Source: Limimonas halophila (GTDB lineage Bacteria > Pseudomonadota > Alphaproteobacteria > Kiloniellales > Rhodovibrionaceae). From it: a DNA stretch of 64,000 nucleotides. The notes beneath the pieces are model-generated. The model worked only from the letters and a program-made list of their open reading frames with translations, did no database searches and was not told the DNA's origin. Where the stretch lies: positions 1-64,000 of the forward strand of contig NZ_FNCE01000008.1 in assembly GCF_900100655.1 (NCBI RefSeq), in the 5' to 3' direction. Positions 9,105 to 16,903 of the stretch are shown one piece after another (the stretch's first letter is position 1; the number at the start of each line of letters is the position of its first letter). The position numbers were made by a program, and so were the translations under genes.

Positions 9105-9196
9105 CCCCATCCCCCTCTGGGTTTCGGGCTGTCGCCCCAAACCCGTCTCCCCCTTCCCCTGCCAGGGGAAGGGGGAGATGACAGAGGGGGTTGGGG
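9105..9196. repeat. Extragenic palindromic element, copy 1
   Basis: Nested inverted repeats fill the gap between two convergent genes. Outer arms CCCCATCCCCCTCT (9105-9118) and AGAGGGGGTTGGGG (9183-9196) match in 13 of 14 positions. The inner arms TCTCCCCCTTCCCCT (9146-9160) and AGGGGAAGGGGGAGA (9164-9178) are a perfect 15-bp stem with a 3-base loop. The same design recurs at 60510-60604, so this is a dispersed repeat family and not a local oddity. Confidence 0.8.
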
Positions 9197-9222
9197 TCGA
9201 TGATTTCATCAACTCGGCGGTA

Positions 9223-10665
9223 TTACTCCTCCGGCTTCGCCAGCGGCACGGGCACGAAGTGCGAGCCGTCGTCGCGCTGGACCAGGAGCACCACGGAGTC
9301 CGCGCCGCGCTCCAGGGCCTCGTTGACGTAGCCGTAGACGTCGCCGGGCGAGGTCACCTCGGTCTGACCGACCTGGGCGACGACATCGCCGGGCCGGATG
9401 CCGCGGCTGGCGGCGGGGCCGTTCCGCGCGACCTCGACCACCACGGCGCCGTCGACGCCGCGCGGCAGGTCGAACTGACCAAGCACCTCGGCGTTGGCGG
9501 GCGCCAGCTTCGCGCCGAGCGCCATGGCGGCTTGCTTGGTGTCCGGCTCGTCCTTCTGCGTGGGCGCTTTTTCGGCCGCCGCCGAGGGCCGCTCGCCCAG
9601 CTCCACGGTGCGCGTGATCGTCTCACCGTCGCGCCAGACGGTCATCTCGACGGACTCGCCGGGATCGAAGCGCGCCACGCGGCGGGCGAGGTCGTTGGAA
9701 TCCGCGACCTTCTCGCCCTCCAGCTCCAGGATGACGTCGCCGGTCTTGAGGCCGGCTTTCTGCGCCGGGGCGCCGTCCGCGACGCCGCCGACCAGCGCGC
9801 CGTGCTCGGCGTCCAGTTCCAGGCCCTTCGCCAGCTGCTCGGTCACGGGCTGCACGGTCACGCCCAGCCAGCCGCGGGACACCTTGCCGTCCTCGCGCAG
9901 GTCGGCGATCACGGGCTCGGCGACCGAGGCCGGCAGGGCGAAGCCGACGCCGACGCTGCCGCCGCTGGGCGAGAGGATGGCGGTGTTCACGCCGATTACC
10001 TGGCCGTCCATGTTGAACAGCGGCCCGCCCGAGTTGCCCTGGTTGATGGCGGTGTCGGTCTGGATGTAGCGGCTGTACGGACCGGCGTTGATGTCGCGCC
10101 CCCGCGCCGAGACGATGCCGGCCGTTACCGAGCCGCCGAGGCCGAAGGGGTTGCCGATGGCAAGCACCCAGTCGCCGATGCGGGCTTTTTCGGAATCGCC
10201 CCAGCTCAGCGCCGTCAACTCCTTGTCGGCGTCGATCTTGAGCAGCGCCAGGTCGGTTTCGGGGTCCGAGCCCACGATCTCCGCCTTGATCTGGGTATCG
10301 TCCTGAAGAATGACGGTGACCTCGTCCGCCTTCTTCACGACGTGGTGGTTGGTGACGACGTAGCCCTCTTCGTCGATGACGAAGCCGGAGCCGAGCGACC
10401 GCAGCTCGCGCTCGCGCTCCTGCTGCGGGGCGCCGCCGAACTGCTCGAAGAACTCGCGCAGCGGATGGCCCTCGGGCAGCTGCCCGAGCATCCCGCCGCG
10501 GCCTTCGACGGTCTGGGTGGTGGAGATGTTCACGACCCCGGGCAGCAGCTTCTGCGCCAGCGGGGCGAAGGTGTCCGGCGCCTTCTGCTGCGCCTGCGCG
10601 GTCGTGGCGAGCGCCAGCGCGACGGCGGCGCTCGCAAGCGCGCGCGTCAGGTGGGCGACTGTCAT
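9223..10665 (-). CDS. degP: Periplasmic serine protease DegP/HtrA (Do family)
   Basis: This 480-residue envelope protease/chaperone degrades misfolded periplasmic proteins. A signal peptide ends at about TAQAQ (residues 22-26). The catalytic triad is His108 in TNHHVV, Asp138 in TDLALL and Ser212 in GNSGGP, followed by two PDZ domains (about 270-360 and 390-475; GWLGVTVQPVTEQLA begins the first). The start at 10665 is preferred because AGGAG lies 7 bases upstream on the minus strand and the leader then has a normal signal peptide; an ATG at 10701 would add 12 residues. Its expected inducer is envelope stress, but I saw no specific operator. Confidence 0.94.
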   Translation of the reverse strand: MTVAHLTRALASAAVALALATTAQAQQKAPDTFAPLAQKLLPGVVNISTTQTVEGRGGMLGQLPEGHPLREFFEQFGGAPQQERERELRSLGSGFVIDEEGYVVTNHHVVKKADEVTVILQDDTQIKAEIVGSDPETDLALLKIDADKELTALSWGDSEKARIGDWVLAIGNPFGLGGSVTAGIVSARGRDINAGPYSRYIQTDTAINQGNSGGPLFNMDGQVIGVNTAILSPSGGSVGVGFALPASVAEPVIADLREDGKVSRGWLGVTVQPVTEQLAKGLELDAEHGALVGGVADGAPAQKAGLKTGDVILELEGEKVADSNDLARRVARFDPGESVEMTVWRDGETITRTVELGERPSAAAEKAPTQKDEPDTKQAAMALGAKLAPANAEVLGQFDLPRGVDGAVVVEVARNGPAASRGIRPGDVVAQVGQTEVTSPGDVYGYVNEALERGADSVVLLVQRDDGSHFVPVPLAKPEE

Positions 10666-10831
10666 GGAACGGCTCCTCATGGGGACCTGAGTCGGATGCA
10701 TGGTCTGGCGTCGGCTGCGTGGCCCGCGGCCACGGCGTCGCTGACGCCGCAGCGTGCCATGCAGGCGCCGGGATGTGCCAGAAAGATGGCGGCGGCGTGC
10801 CCGCCGGGTGGCGGGTGTACCGGCGACGCGG

Positions 10832-11251
10832 TTACTCGCCCAGCAAATGCAGCGCCAGCTGACGGCTCTTCGGGTTCTGGCGGTGCTCGAACAGGAAGAT
10901 TCCCTGGTACCGCCCCAGCAGCATGCGCCGGTCGCGCACCGGAATCGCCAGGTGCGTCTGTGTCAGCGCCGCGCGGATGTGGGCGGGCTGGTCGTCGGAG
11001 CCCTCGGCCGTGTGACGGTAGAGGGCCGTATCCTCGCACACGAGCTGACGGAAGAAGTCCAGCATGTCGTGCTGAACGTCCGGATCGATATTTTCCTGAA
11101 TAACGAGCGAGGCCGAGGTGTGGCGCAGGTAAAGCGTCAAGAGGCCATCCTGCAGCGTCTGCTCGTTTACCCACTCGGCGACGGCCTGGGTCATTTCGTA
11201 AAAACCCTGACCCGCCGTGCGGAATTCCAGTTCCGTCAGCCGCTGCTGCAT
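10832..11251 (-). CDS. YjbQ/UPF0047 family protein (secondary thiamine-phosphate synthase family)
   Basis: The 139-residue length and the motif HTSASLVIQENIDPDVQHDM, followed by a second His-rich block (LYRHTAEGSDDQPAHI), identify the compact YjbQ family. Some members have a weak side activity as thiamine-phosphate synthase, but the physiological role is unknown. The protein should be cytoplasmic and trimeric, with the conserved His residues lining a metal site. A genuine thiE gene lies 12 kb away, so there is no need to assign thiamine synthesis to this protein. Confidence 0.88.
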   Translation of the reverse strand: MQQRLTELEFRTAGQGFYEMTQAVAEWVNEQTLQDGLLTLYLRHTSASLVIQENIDPDVQHDMLDFFRQLVCEDTALYRHTAEGSDDQPAHIRAALTQTHLAIPVRDRRMLLGRYQGIFLFEHRQNPKSRQLALHLLGE

Positions 11252-11402
11252 GCCGAAGTCTCTCCCGTCCGGGTCAACTCACCAAGGGATATGACACCTG
11301 AGCAACCCACGGCAATGCCCGAGGTGCCCGCCCCCGGCCCGCTGGACGGTCCGGCATCCATGCGCTGCTCCATGTGCCGTACCACGCCTGCGCCACCCCA
11401 AA

Positions 11403-11416
11403 TTGATGCGAGTCAA
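11403..11416. promoter_or_regulatory. FNR/FixK-type box
   Basis: TTGAT-GCGA-GTCAA fits the TTGAY-N4-RTCAA consensus of FNR/FixK/FnrL regulators. It lies in the 321-base gap between yjbQ (start 11251, leftward) and a 66-residue gene (start 11573, rightward), roughly midway. Nothing else was recognised in this gap. Which gene it controls, if either, is not decided by position. Confidence 0.5.
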
Positions 11417-11572
11417 AGCTTCGACAGCGGCGATGGGCAAGCCTCCGCGCGGCTTCCCACAGCACACAGGACGCGACACCGCCCCGCCCGTGCACCCCGC
11501 GCGGCCGGGAGCGGCCCGGGTCACGCCGGCTGCGGGACTCCACCATCGACCAGCGAACGCGGAGCCTCGCCC

Positions 11573-11773
11573 ATGGCGGCCCTGGTCCTCGAAGTCGACG
11601 ACCATCAGGTGGGCGTCCTCATCCCGACGCGGGGCGGCTACGTCCTCTTCGCCGCGCTGCCGGCCGTCGCCCCCATCGACCAGACCCGCTTCCGAACCGT
11701 CGAAGCGGCGCGATCCGCCGCGCGCGAGCGCCTGCACGCCCGCGCCGGGAGCCCGCCGACCGTCTCCGCCTGA
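11573..11773 (+). CDS. Small hypothetical protein, 66 residues
   Basis: A short protein beginning MAALVLEVDDHQVGVLIPTR with GGAG about ten bases upstream of ATG 11573. The first half is hydrophobic-beta in character and the second half basic (FRTVEAARSAARERLHARAG). I do not recognise a family. Its codon usage follows the GC-rich pattern of neighbours. It is followed after 125 bases by the Anbu-like gene on the same strand and preceded by an FNR/FixK-like box, so both might form an oxygen-responsive unit; this is speculation. Confidence 0.5.
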   Translation: MAALVLEVDDHQVGVLIPTRGGYVLFAALPAVAPIDQTRFRTVEAARSAARERLHARAGSPPTVSA

Positions 11774-11898
11774 CGCCGCCGCCGGCCGCAGCCCGCACGG
11801 ACGCAGAATCCGCCCGCCGGCCACCCGCGTGTTGCCGGCACCCGGGCCAGCTGGCAGGTTGCGCGCCGCTTTCGCGCTGGAGTCGGGAAGGACGCGCA

Positions 11899-12693
11899 AT
11901 GACGTACGCCTTGGCGATCTGCGTTCGCGAGGGACTGGTCTGCCTGGCCGACGGCCGCATCACCAGCGGCAACCAGGTGTCCTCGGCGCGCAAGGCGACG
12001 CTGCACGGGCCGGAGGGGTCGCAGTTCGTCGTCATGACCTCGGGCCTGCGTTCGCTGCGCGACAAGACGCTGGCCTATCTGGACCGCGAGCTGCCCACGC
12101 ACGGCGACAGCGAGAGCACGCGCCTGCTCGACGCCGTGGACACCTACGCCGGCTGCCTGCGCCGGACCGCGCAGGAGGACAAGGCCGCCGTCGAGGCCTC
12201 GCGGCTCACCTTCAACCTGCACGCCATCATCGCGGGCCAGCTCCCCGGCGACCCGCATCCCACGGCCTACCTGGTGTACCCGGAAGGCAACTGGATCGAG
12301 GTCACCGAGCGCACGCCCTACTTCGCCGTCGGCGCCAGCGGCTACGGCAAGCCCATCCTGGACCGCACGGTCACCTACGACACCCCGCTGCGCATGGCGC
12401 TCAAGGCGGCCTACCTGTCGTTCGACTCGACACGCGTGAGTTCCGCCGACGTCGGCTATCCCGTCGACGTGATGACGCTGCCCGCCGCCGACGGGCAGTG
12501 GCGCACGGCCACCTTCGAGCACGACGACCTGCGCGAGCTGCGGGAGTGGTGGAACCGCAACCTCACCCACATGGCCGCGCAGCTTCCCGACGATCCCTTC
12601 GCCGACAACCTCCTCCCCGAAGACGCCCGGCGGCGCAGCAGCCTCGCCCCCGCCGAGGACGCCGACGTGACCGGAAATCCGGCTTCGTCCTAA
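11899..12693 (+). CDS. Anbu-like proteasome-type Ntn-hydrolase
   Basis: The 264-residue protein begins M-Thr2-Tyr, so removal of Met would expose the catalytic Thr of an Ntn hydrolase. The segment LAICVREGLVCLADGRITSGNQVSSARK has the pattern of Anbu (ancestral beta-subunit) proteins, with Asp and Lys at the places used for Thr activation in proteasome subunits. VVMTSGLRSLRDKTLAYL and YPEGNWIEVTERTPYFAVGASGYGKPILDR follow as in that family. Anbu usually occurs with an ATP-grasp protein, an alpha-E domain protein and a transglutaminase; none is nearby. The C-terminal 25 residues look disordered. Substrate unknown. Confidence 0.75.
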   Translation: MTYALAICVREGLVCLADGRITSGNQVSSARKATLHGPEGSQFVVMTSGLRSLRDKTLAYLDRELPTHGDSESTRLLDAVDTYAGCLRRTAQEDKAAVEASRLTFNLHAIIAGQLPGDPHPTAYLVYPEGNWIEVTERTPYFAVGASGYGKPILDRTVTYDTPLRMALKAAYLSFDSTRVSSADVGYPVDVMTLPAADGQWRTATFEHDDLRELREWWNRNLTHMAAQLPDDPFADNLLPEDARRRSSLAPAEDADVTGNPASS

Positions 12694-12755
12694 CCCTGCG
12701 CGGGATTGTTAACACTCCCGCAACCGTGCCAAGCTACGTTCGAAGGTGGCAGGGC

Positions 12756-12778
12756 CCGCATCGGCAAAGCCGATGCGG
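12756..12778 (+). promoter_or_regulatory. Leader stem-loop upstream of the carboxypeptidase gene
   Basis: CCGCATCGGC (12756-12765) and GCCGATGCGG (12769-12778) form a perfect 10-bp hairpin with an AAA loop. It ends 36 bases before the chosen GTG start. There is no clean T-run, so it is more likely a leader structure than a terminator. Confidence 0.4.
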
Positions 12779-12814
12779 TGTGTTTCTGGTCCGGCATCGG
12801 GGGGAGACCGGGAC

Positions 12815-14164
12815 GTGCGCACGGGGCCGATTTCACATGCTGGCGGCGCGGCCCGGCGGGCTGCCCGCTGTGTTCGCACAGCGGCCCATCCGGCGGCTGT
12901 GGCGGCTGTGCTGGCGGTTGTAGCCGCGCTGGTCGTGAGCGGCTCGCCGGCGCGCGCCGGCTACGCCTCGATCGTCGTGGACGCCGAGACCGGCGAAGTG
13001 CTGCACGCCGCCAATTCGCGCGCGCGGCTCTATCCAGCGTCCTTGACCAAGATGATGACCCTCTACATGACCTTCGAGGCGCTGAAGGAGGGTCGCCTGA
13101 AGCTGAACGAACAGCTTTACGTCTCCCGGCGCGCGGCGGGCATGACCCCAACGAAACTCCACCTGCGGGCGGGCGAGACGATCAGCGTGCGCAACGCCAT
13201 TCTGGGTGTCGTGACCAAGTCCGCCAACGACGCCGCCGTCGTGCTGGCCGAGGCACTGGCGCGCAGCGAGTTCCGCTTCGCCCTGAAGATGACGGAAACC
13301 GCGCGCGAGTTGGGCATGCGGCGCACGCAGTTCCGCAACGCCTCGGGCCTGCCCAACCGCCACCAGGTGACGACGGCGCGCGACATGGCGCGCCTCGCCG
13401 ATGCGCTGATCGACAACTTCCCACACTTCTACCGCTACTTCCAGCGGGAGGCCTTCACCTACGACGGCCACACCTACCACAACCACAACAACCTGTTGGA
13501 CAAATACGCGGGCACCGACGGCATCAAGACCGGCTACACCTCGGATGCCGGCTTCAACCTCGTCGCCTCGGTCGAGCGCCGCGGCCGCCGGCTGATCGGC
13601 GTCGTCATGGGCGGGCAGTCGGCGCGCTCGCGCGATCAACACATGATGACGCTGCTGGACCGCGCGTTCGCCCAGGTGCGCGAGCGCCGCAACATCGAGG
13701 TGGTCGGGCCGCCGTCGGAAAAGCCGTCGCGCAGCATTCGCCTGGCCAGCGCCGAGGACGCCGCCGACAATGGCGCCAGCGGCATGGGCGACATCAGCCA
13801 GCGCGATGTGCCGGTCCCGCCGGACGGCGGCCGGCCCGCGGACGTGCGCCGTGAGGGCCGCACCTTCGCGCACGAGCGTGGGCAGTGGGCCGTCCAGGTG
13901 GGCGCCTATTCGCGCGCCCAGCCGGCCCGGCTGGCCGCCATGAAGGCCGCCGAGCAGGCGCCCACGCTGCTGACCGGCACGGACGTCGCCGTCACCCGCA
14001 TCGACGCGAGCAGCGGCCACATCTACCGCGCCCGCCTGCGCGGCCTGGCCCGGCCGCGCGCCATGCAGGCCTGCCGCCTCTTGGAGGCCGTCGACCGCAG
14101 CTGCCTCGTCATCCAGCCGGGCGGCGGTGTCGAGGTGGCGTTCCAGGCCAACGAGGGCGGGTAA
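12815..14164 (+). CDS. D-alanyl-D-alanine carboxypeptidase (DacA family) with C-terminal SPOR domain
   Basis: A 449-residue penicillin-binding protein that trims peptidoglycan stem peptides in the periplasm. A signal/anchor helix (about residues 24-48, AAVAAVLAVVAALVVSGSPARA) precedes the catalytic domain with SxxK at Ser76-Lys79 (PASLTK), SAN at 136-138 and KTG at 238-240. Residues about 365-445 form a SPOR domain (WAVQVGAYSRAQPARLAAM), which binds denuded glycan at division sites. The start is GTG 12815 because GGGGGGAG lies 8 bases upstream; in-frame starts at 12746 and 12773 lack such a site and would overlap the leader hairpin. Confidence 0.92.
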   Translation: MRTGPISHAGGAARRAARCVRTAAHPAAVAAVLAVVAALVVSGSPARAGYASIVVDAETGEVLHAANSRARLYPASLTKMMTLYMTFEALKEGRLKLNEQLYVSRRAAGMTPTKLHLRAGETISVRNAILGVVTKSANDAAVVLAEALARSEFRFALKMTETARELGMRRTQFRNASGLPNRHQVTTARDMARLADALIDNFPHFYRYFQREAFTYDGHTYHNHNNLLDKYAGTDGIKTGYTSDAGFNLVASVERRGRRLIGVVMGGQSARSRDQHMMTLLDRAFAQVRERRNIEVVGPPSEKPSRSIRLASAEDAADNGASGMGDISQRDVPVPPDGGRPADVRREGRTFAHERGQWAVQVGAYSRAQPARLAAMKAAEQAPTLLTGTDVAVTRIDASSGHIYRARLRGLARPRAMQACRLLEAVDRSCLVIQPGGGVEVAFQANEGG

Positions 14165-14172
14165 GATCCCCT

Positions 14173-14730
14173 TCAGGCCGCCAGCGTGAACGCGTCTTCG
14201 GCCGACGGCGGCATGTCCGGATTGGGTTGCGGCTGGTCGTCACCGCCAGCGACGACATCGCGCAGCCGGCGCCGCCCCAGCCAGCTCACGTCCAGTGCCA
14301 GCGGATGCCCCGGCCGTGTCGCCAGCATCCAGGTTTTCGCTTCGCGCTGCACGGCCGGCTTGTGAACGGCCTGCCAGCGGCGCATGTCCCAGCCCTCGGC
14401 GCGCACCGCCGGCGTCTCCACCGGCGCGAAGGTCCACGGTCGCAGGCGGCCGCCACGGGCGTCCCACGCCGTCACCCGCCGCGGCAGGTAGCCGGGACCC
14501 TCGAAGTGCGCCATCCACAGCAGCAGCTCGCGGTCCAGGTTTTCCAGGAAATAGCCGGGGACGCGCCCGCCGGGCCGCGGCAGCACCACGGGAAACGGAC
14601 CGCCGGCCGCCGTCCGGCGAACGTGGTTCAGCAACACCCCCGGCGTGACGCGCACCTCCCCGGCACGCCGGCCGAAGACGGTGCGCCGCAGGTCCGGGTC
14701 CATGAGTGTGCCGTAGACGAAGAACAGCAC
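14173..14730 (-). CDS. Gamma-glutamylcyclotransferase-like (AIG2/GGCT fold) protein
   Basis: The N terminus VLFFVYGTLMDPDL is the hallmark YGTLM motif of the GGCT fold, and VPGYFLENLDRELLLWMAHFEGPGYLPRRVTA carries the Glu/Tyr region of its active cavity. Length is 185 residues. The start is set at GTG 14730, which has GGGAGG 7 bases upstream; a GTG at 14766 would add 12 residues with no good ribosome site. Members cyclise gamma-glutamyl amines or break down glutathione-like compounds; the true substrate cannot be told. It converges with the carboxypeptidase gene, 8 bases apart. Confidence 0.8.
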   Translation of the reverse strand: MLFFVYGTLMDPDLRRTVFGRRAGEVRVTPGVLLNHVRRTAAGGPFPVVLPRPGGRVPGYFLENLDRELLLWMAHFEGPGYLPRRVTAWDARGGRLRPWTFAPVETPAVRAEGWDMRRWQAVHKPAVQREAKTWMLATRPGHPLALDVSWLGRRRLRDVVAGGDDQPQPNPDMPPSAEDAFTLAA

Positions 14731-14801
14731 CGGCGTCCTCCCGCGTTCGGGGCAAGCATGGCGCACCCCGGCGGCGGCAGGGAAGAGCCGGGGCCGGCGG
14801 T

Positions 14802-14985
14802 TAGAGCATCGTGCGTGAAATCGTGTTTGCCAAGAAAGTCGGAAGCCTCACGCTAGGTTCCTGTTTTTCCTGTGCGAGTGCGAGCAGATTCACGCACGAG
14901 CAAGCGGAATCACGCCGGGACGGCCACGGCGGCGTGGGCGTGACACCCCGAACGAGCTGATTCCGCTTTACGGCGATCTGCTCTA
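14802..14985. mobile_element. MITE-like palindromic element, 184 bp
   Basis: Terminal inverted repeats TAGAGCA (14802-14808) and TGCTCTA (14979-14985) bound the element. Two perfect 11-bp inverted repeats lie inside: TCGTGCGTGAA (14809-14819) with TTCACGCACGA (14889-14899), and AAGCGGAATCA (14902-14912) with TGATTCCGCTT (14958-14968). There is no coding capacity. The right terminus overlaps the stop codon of the chemoreceptor gene: read leftwards it supplies TAG. No target duplication could be recognised. Confidence 0.65.
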
Positions 14986-16377
14986 GGCGCGATAATCGAT
15001 GCGCACGCCGCCCCAATGCTTGCCGTTGACGTAGATCGGGGCGGACACGTCCTTCAGCAACAGGTTGTGGTCTCCCATCTTGCGCCGGTACGCCTGCAGC
15101 AGAAAGGGTTCGGTGTTGGCGCCCGCGGCGCGCCCCACGCGGTCCTGGAACCAGGTGCGCTGGCGGCTGTACTTGGCGTTCCACGTGGGATCGTCCGACT
15201 GCGGGTAGGACACGTGCTTGTTGTGCGTGGGCAGGTAGCCGTTCTTGTCCACGGCGCAGCAGGCCACCATGCGCTCGTCCGTCTGCAGCGCGGGTTCCTG
15301 GATGGGCGGCAGCACGCGGTCGGTGAAGGTGCTGAACGGCGCTTCGTGGCGCACCGGGTTGGTTCCGGGAATCTCCTCGTAGCGGAAGTCGAAGAGGGTC
15401 GCCTCGTCGATCTGCCCCCGAGCAATGGCGTCCTCGAAGGCGCGGCCGATCTCGTCGGCCTTCTGCTGCGCGAGCTGGATGAAGGGGGTGTCCACCGTCT
15501 CGACGTCGGCGGAGGCGGTAAGGCCGATCAGGCGCTCGGCGCTGTCCTTCAGGCGATCCGTGCGCTCACCGGCCTCCGACAGCGTGGCGCTCGACGCCTC
15601 CACACCCTCGGAGAGATCCTTCACGGTCGTCACCAGCTCGGTGCAGCTGGACTCGATCGTCTCGGCCGCTTCCGCGATATGGTTCGCGCGATCCTCCATG
15701 CCGCTCATCGCCTCGGCGATGCTGCCGACGCCGTCGCGGATGACCTGCGTGCCCTGGCTGACGCTGCGGGCCCGCTCGGTCGAGTCCCGCCCCTGGCGCA
15801 GCAGGGCGTCGGCCTCCTCGCGCAGGTGGCTGAGCGTGGAACTGATTTCCTCCGTCGCCTTGCCGGTCTGGTTGGCCAGCTCCTTCACCTCGTCGGCCAC
15901 GACGGCGAAGCCCTTGCCCGCCTCGCCGGCGCGCGCCGCCTCGATGGAGGCGTTGAGGGCGAGCAGGTTGGTCTGCTTGGCGATGGCGTCGATGCGCGAG
16001 GCGGCCGAGCCCACCTGCTCCAGCGCGGTCTGAAGCCCGTTCAGCCGCTCTTCCATGCTCGACACAGCATCCACCAGGCCGTGGATCTGCTCCACGGACT
16101 CGTCGATCGACTGGCGCGAGGTGGCGACAGTCTCGCTGACCGAGGCGGCGTCGTCGCGGCTCCGGCGCGCTGCCTCGGCGATGCGCGTGTTCTGCTCGGA
16201 GACCTCGCTGGTCGCCTGGTGCAGCTGCTGCAGCGCCCCGGCCTGCGCGGTCACGCGCTCGCTGAGATCCGCCACGCTGCCCGCCACGTCGGCCAGGTCG
16301 ACGCCGAGGGCGCCCGCCTCCTCGGCGAGGCGTTGCATGAGGTTGTGGCCCTGCTCGGGCGCGGCGTCGCCGGACAT
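14983..16377 (-). CDS. Soluble methyl-accepting chemotaxis protein with C-terminal sensor domain
   Basis: This 464-residue chemoreceptor has no transmembrane segment. Residues about 40-290 are the coiled-coil signalling domain with the highly conserved hairpin around [23 protein letters not shown] and [15 protein letters not shown], which binds CheA/CheW. The remaining 165 residues form a separate C-terminal domain ([20 protein letters not shown] ... [22 protein letters not shown] ... GGVRIDY) that resembles a PAS/Cache-like sensor, so the usual order of sensor then signalling is reversed. It should report a cytoplasmic cue. The stop codon lies in the terminus of a MITE-like element. Confidence 0.9.
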   Translation of the reverse strand: MSGDAAPEQGHNLMQRLAEEAGALGVDLADVAGSVADLSERVTAQAGALQQLHQATSEVSEQNTRIAEAARRSRDDAASVSETVATSRQSIDESVEQIHGLVDAVSSMEERLNGLQTALEQVGSAASRIDAIAKQTNLLALNASIEAARAGEAGKGFAVVADEVKELANQTGKATEEISSTLSHLREEADALLRQGRDSTERARSVSQGTQVIRDGVGSIAEAMSGMEDRANHIAEAAETIESSCTELVTTVKDLSEGVEASSATLSEAGERTDRLKDSAERLIGLTASADVETVDTPFIQLAQQKADEIGRAFEDAIARGQIDEATLFDFRYEEIPGTNPVRHEAPFSTFTDRVLPPIQEPALQTDERMVACCAVDKNGYLPTHNKHVSYPQSDDPTWNAKYSRQRTWFQDRVGRAAGANTEPFLLQAYRRKMGDHNLLLKDVSAPIYVNGKHWGGVRIDYRA

Positions 16378-16830
16378 CTGGTCCCTCCCCGGTTCGTGTT
16401 GACCGCCGCCGGCGCGCGTTTTCCTTTGCTAAATTTTGTCGCGCGCAAACATTTGGCGGCGCTCGATTGGCAAAACCAGCTTTTCGTCAGAAGTTAAACT
16501 TTTCCTGAGGTACAGGCCAGTTCGCCGTATTCACAAGATAGCGACCGCGCGATTGCCGCGTGCGGTGGCAAGCGGACCAGAATTCAGTCCAGCTTCTCGG
16601 TGGGACAAGGCTTCATCCAATCGTCATGCGCGCGTCACACGGCTGTCGCGGTGCCGCCCCATGCTCCGCACGGCATCAAAGCCGCTCCGGGGTTTCCGGC
16701 CGCCCGGCAAACCGGGCACCGCCCCCCGGCGGCCCCTTGCCGAGACGACCGGCGCGCGGCCGGCGGCGCCGACCGGGGCTGCCGGGCCGTCCCGTCGTGC
16801 CCTCTCCCACCCCGCATGGGACACGCTTCA
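16378..16830. other. Gap before the DMT gene: chemoreceptor promoter region and possible transcript
   Basis: The first part (about 16425-16530) is AT-rich for this genome and should hold the promoter of the leftward chemoreceptor gene. The rest is GC-rich and holds no gene I trust, yet it ends in a clear rightward terminator at 16831-16862. Since no coding region feeds that terminator, an unannotated small RNA or short gene transcribed to the right is possible. Confidence 0.35.
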
Positions 16831-16862
16831 CCCGGCCGGCGCACTGCCGGCCGGGGCTTTTT
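16831..16862 (+). terminator. Orphan Rho-independent terminator
   Basis: CCCGGCCGGC (16831-16840) pairs perfectly with GCCGGCCGGG (16846-16855) around a 5-base loop, followed by GC and five T (16858-16862). It faces right, while both flanking genes are transcribed leftwards. Confidence 0.7.
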
Positions 16863-16892
16863 ATCCACGATGCCGGTTATCCACGATGCCGG
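16861..16892. repeat. Tandem 16-bp duplication with DnaA-box-like cores
   Basis: TTATCCACGATGCCGG occurs twice head to tail (16861-16876 and 16877-16892). Each copy begins TTATCCACG, one base from the DnaA box consensus TTATNCACA. With only two copies it is not an origin. Confidence 0.6.
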
Positions 16893-16903
16893 GACCAGCC
16901 GGA

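Noticed and set aside
9105-9196. Reading the nested C/G palindrome as a second terminator of the importer operon
   Set aside because: It has no T-run, lies after a proper terminator, and recurs elsewhere in the window, so a dispersed repeat explains it better.
16861-16892. Replication origin suggested by two near-DnaA boxes
   Set aside because: Only two boxes, no AT-rich unwinding region and no dnaA, dnaN or parAB nearby.
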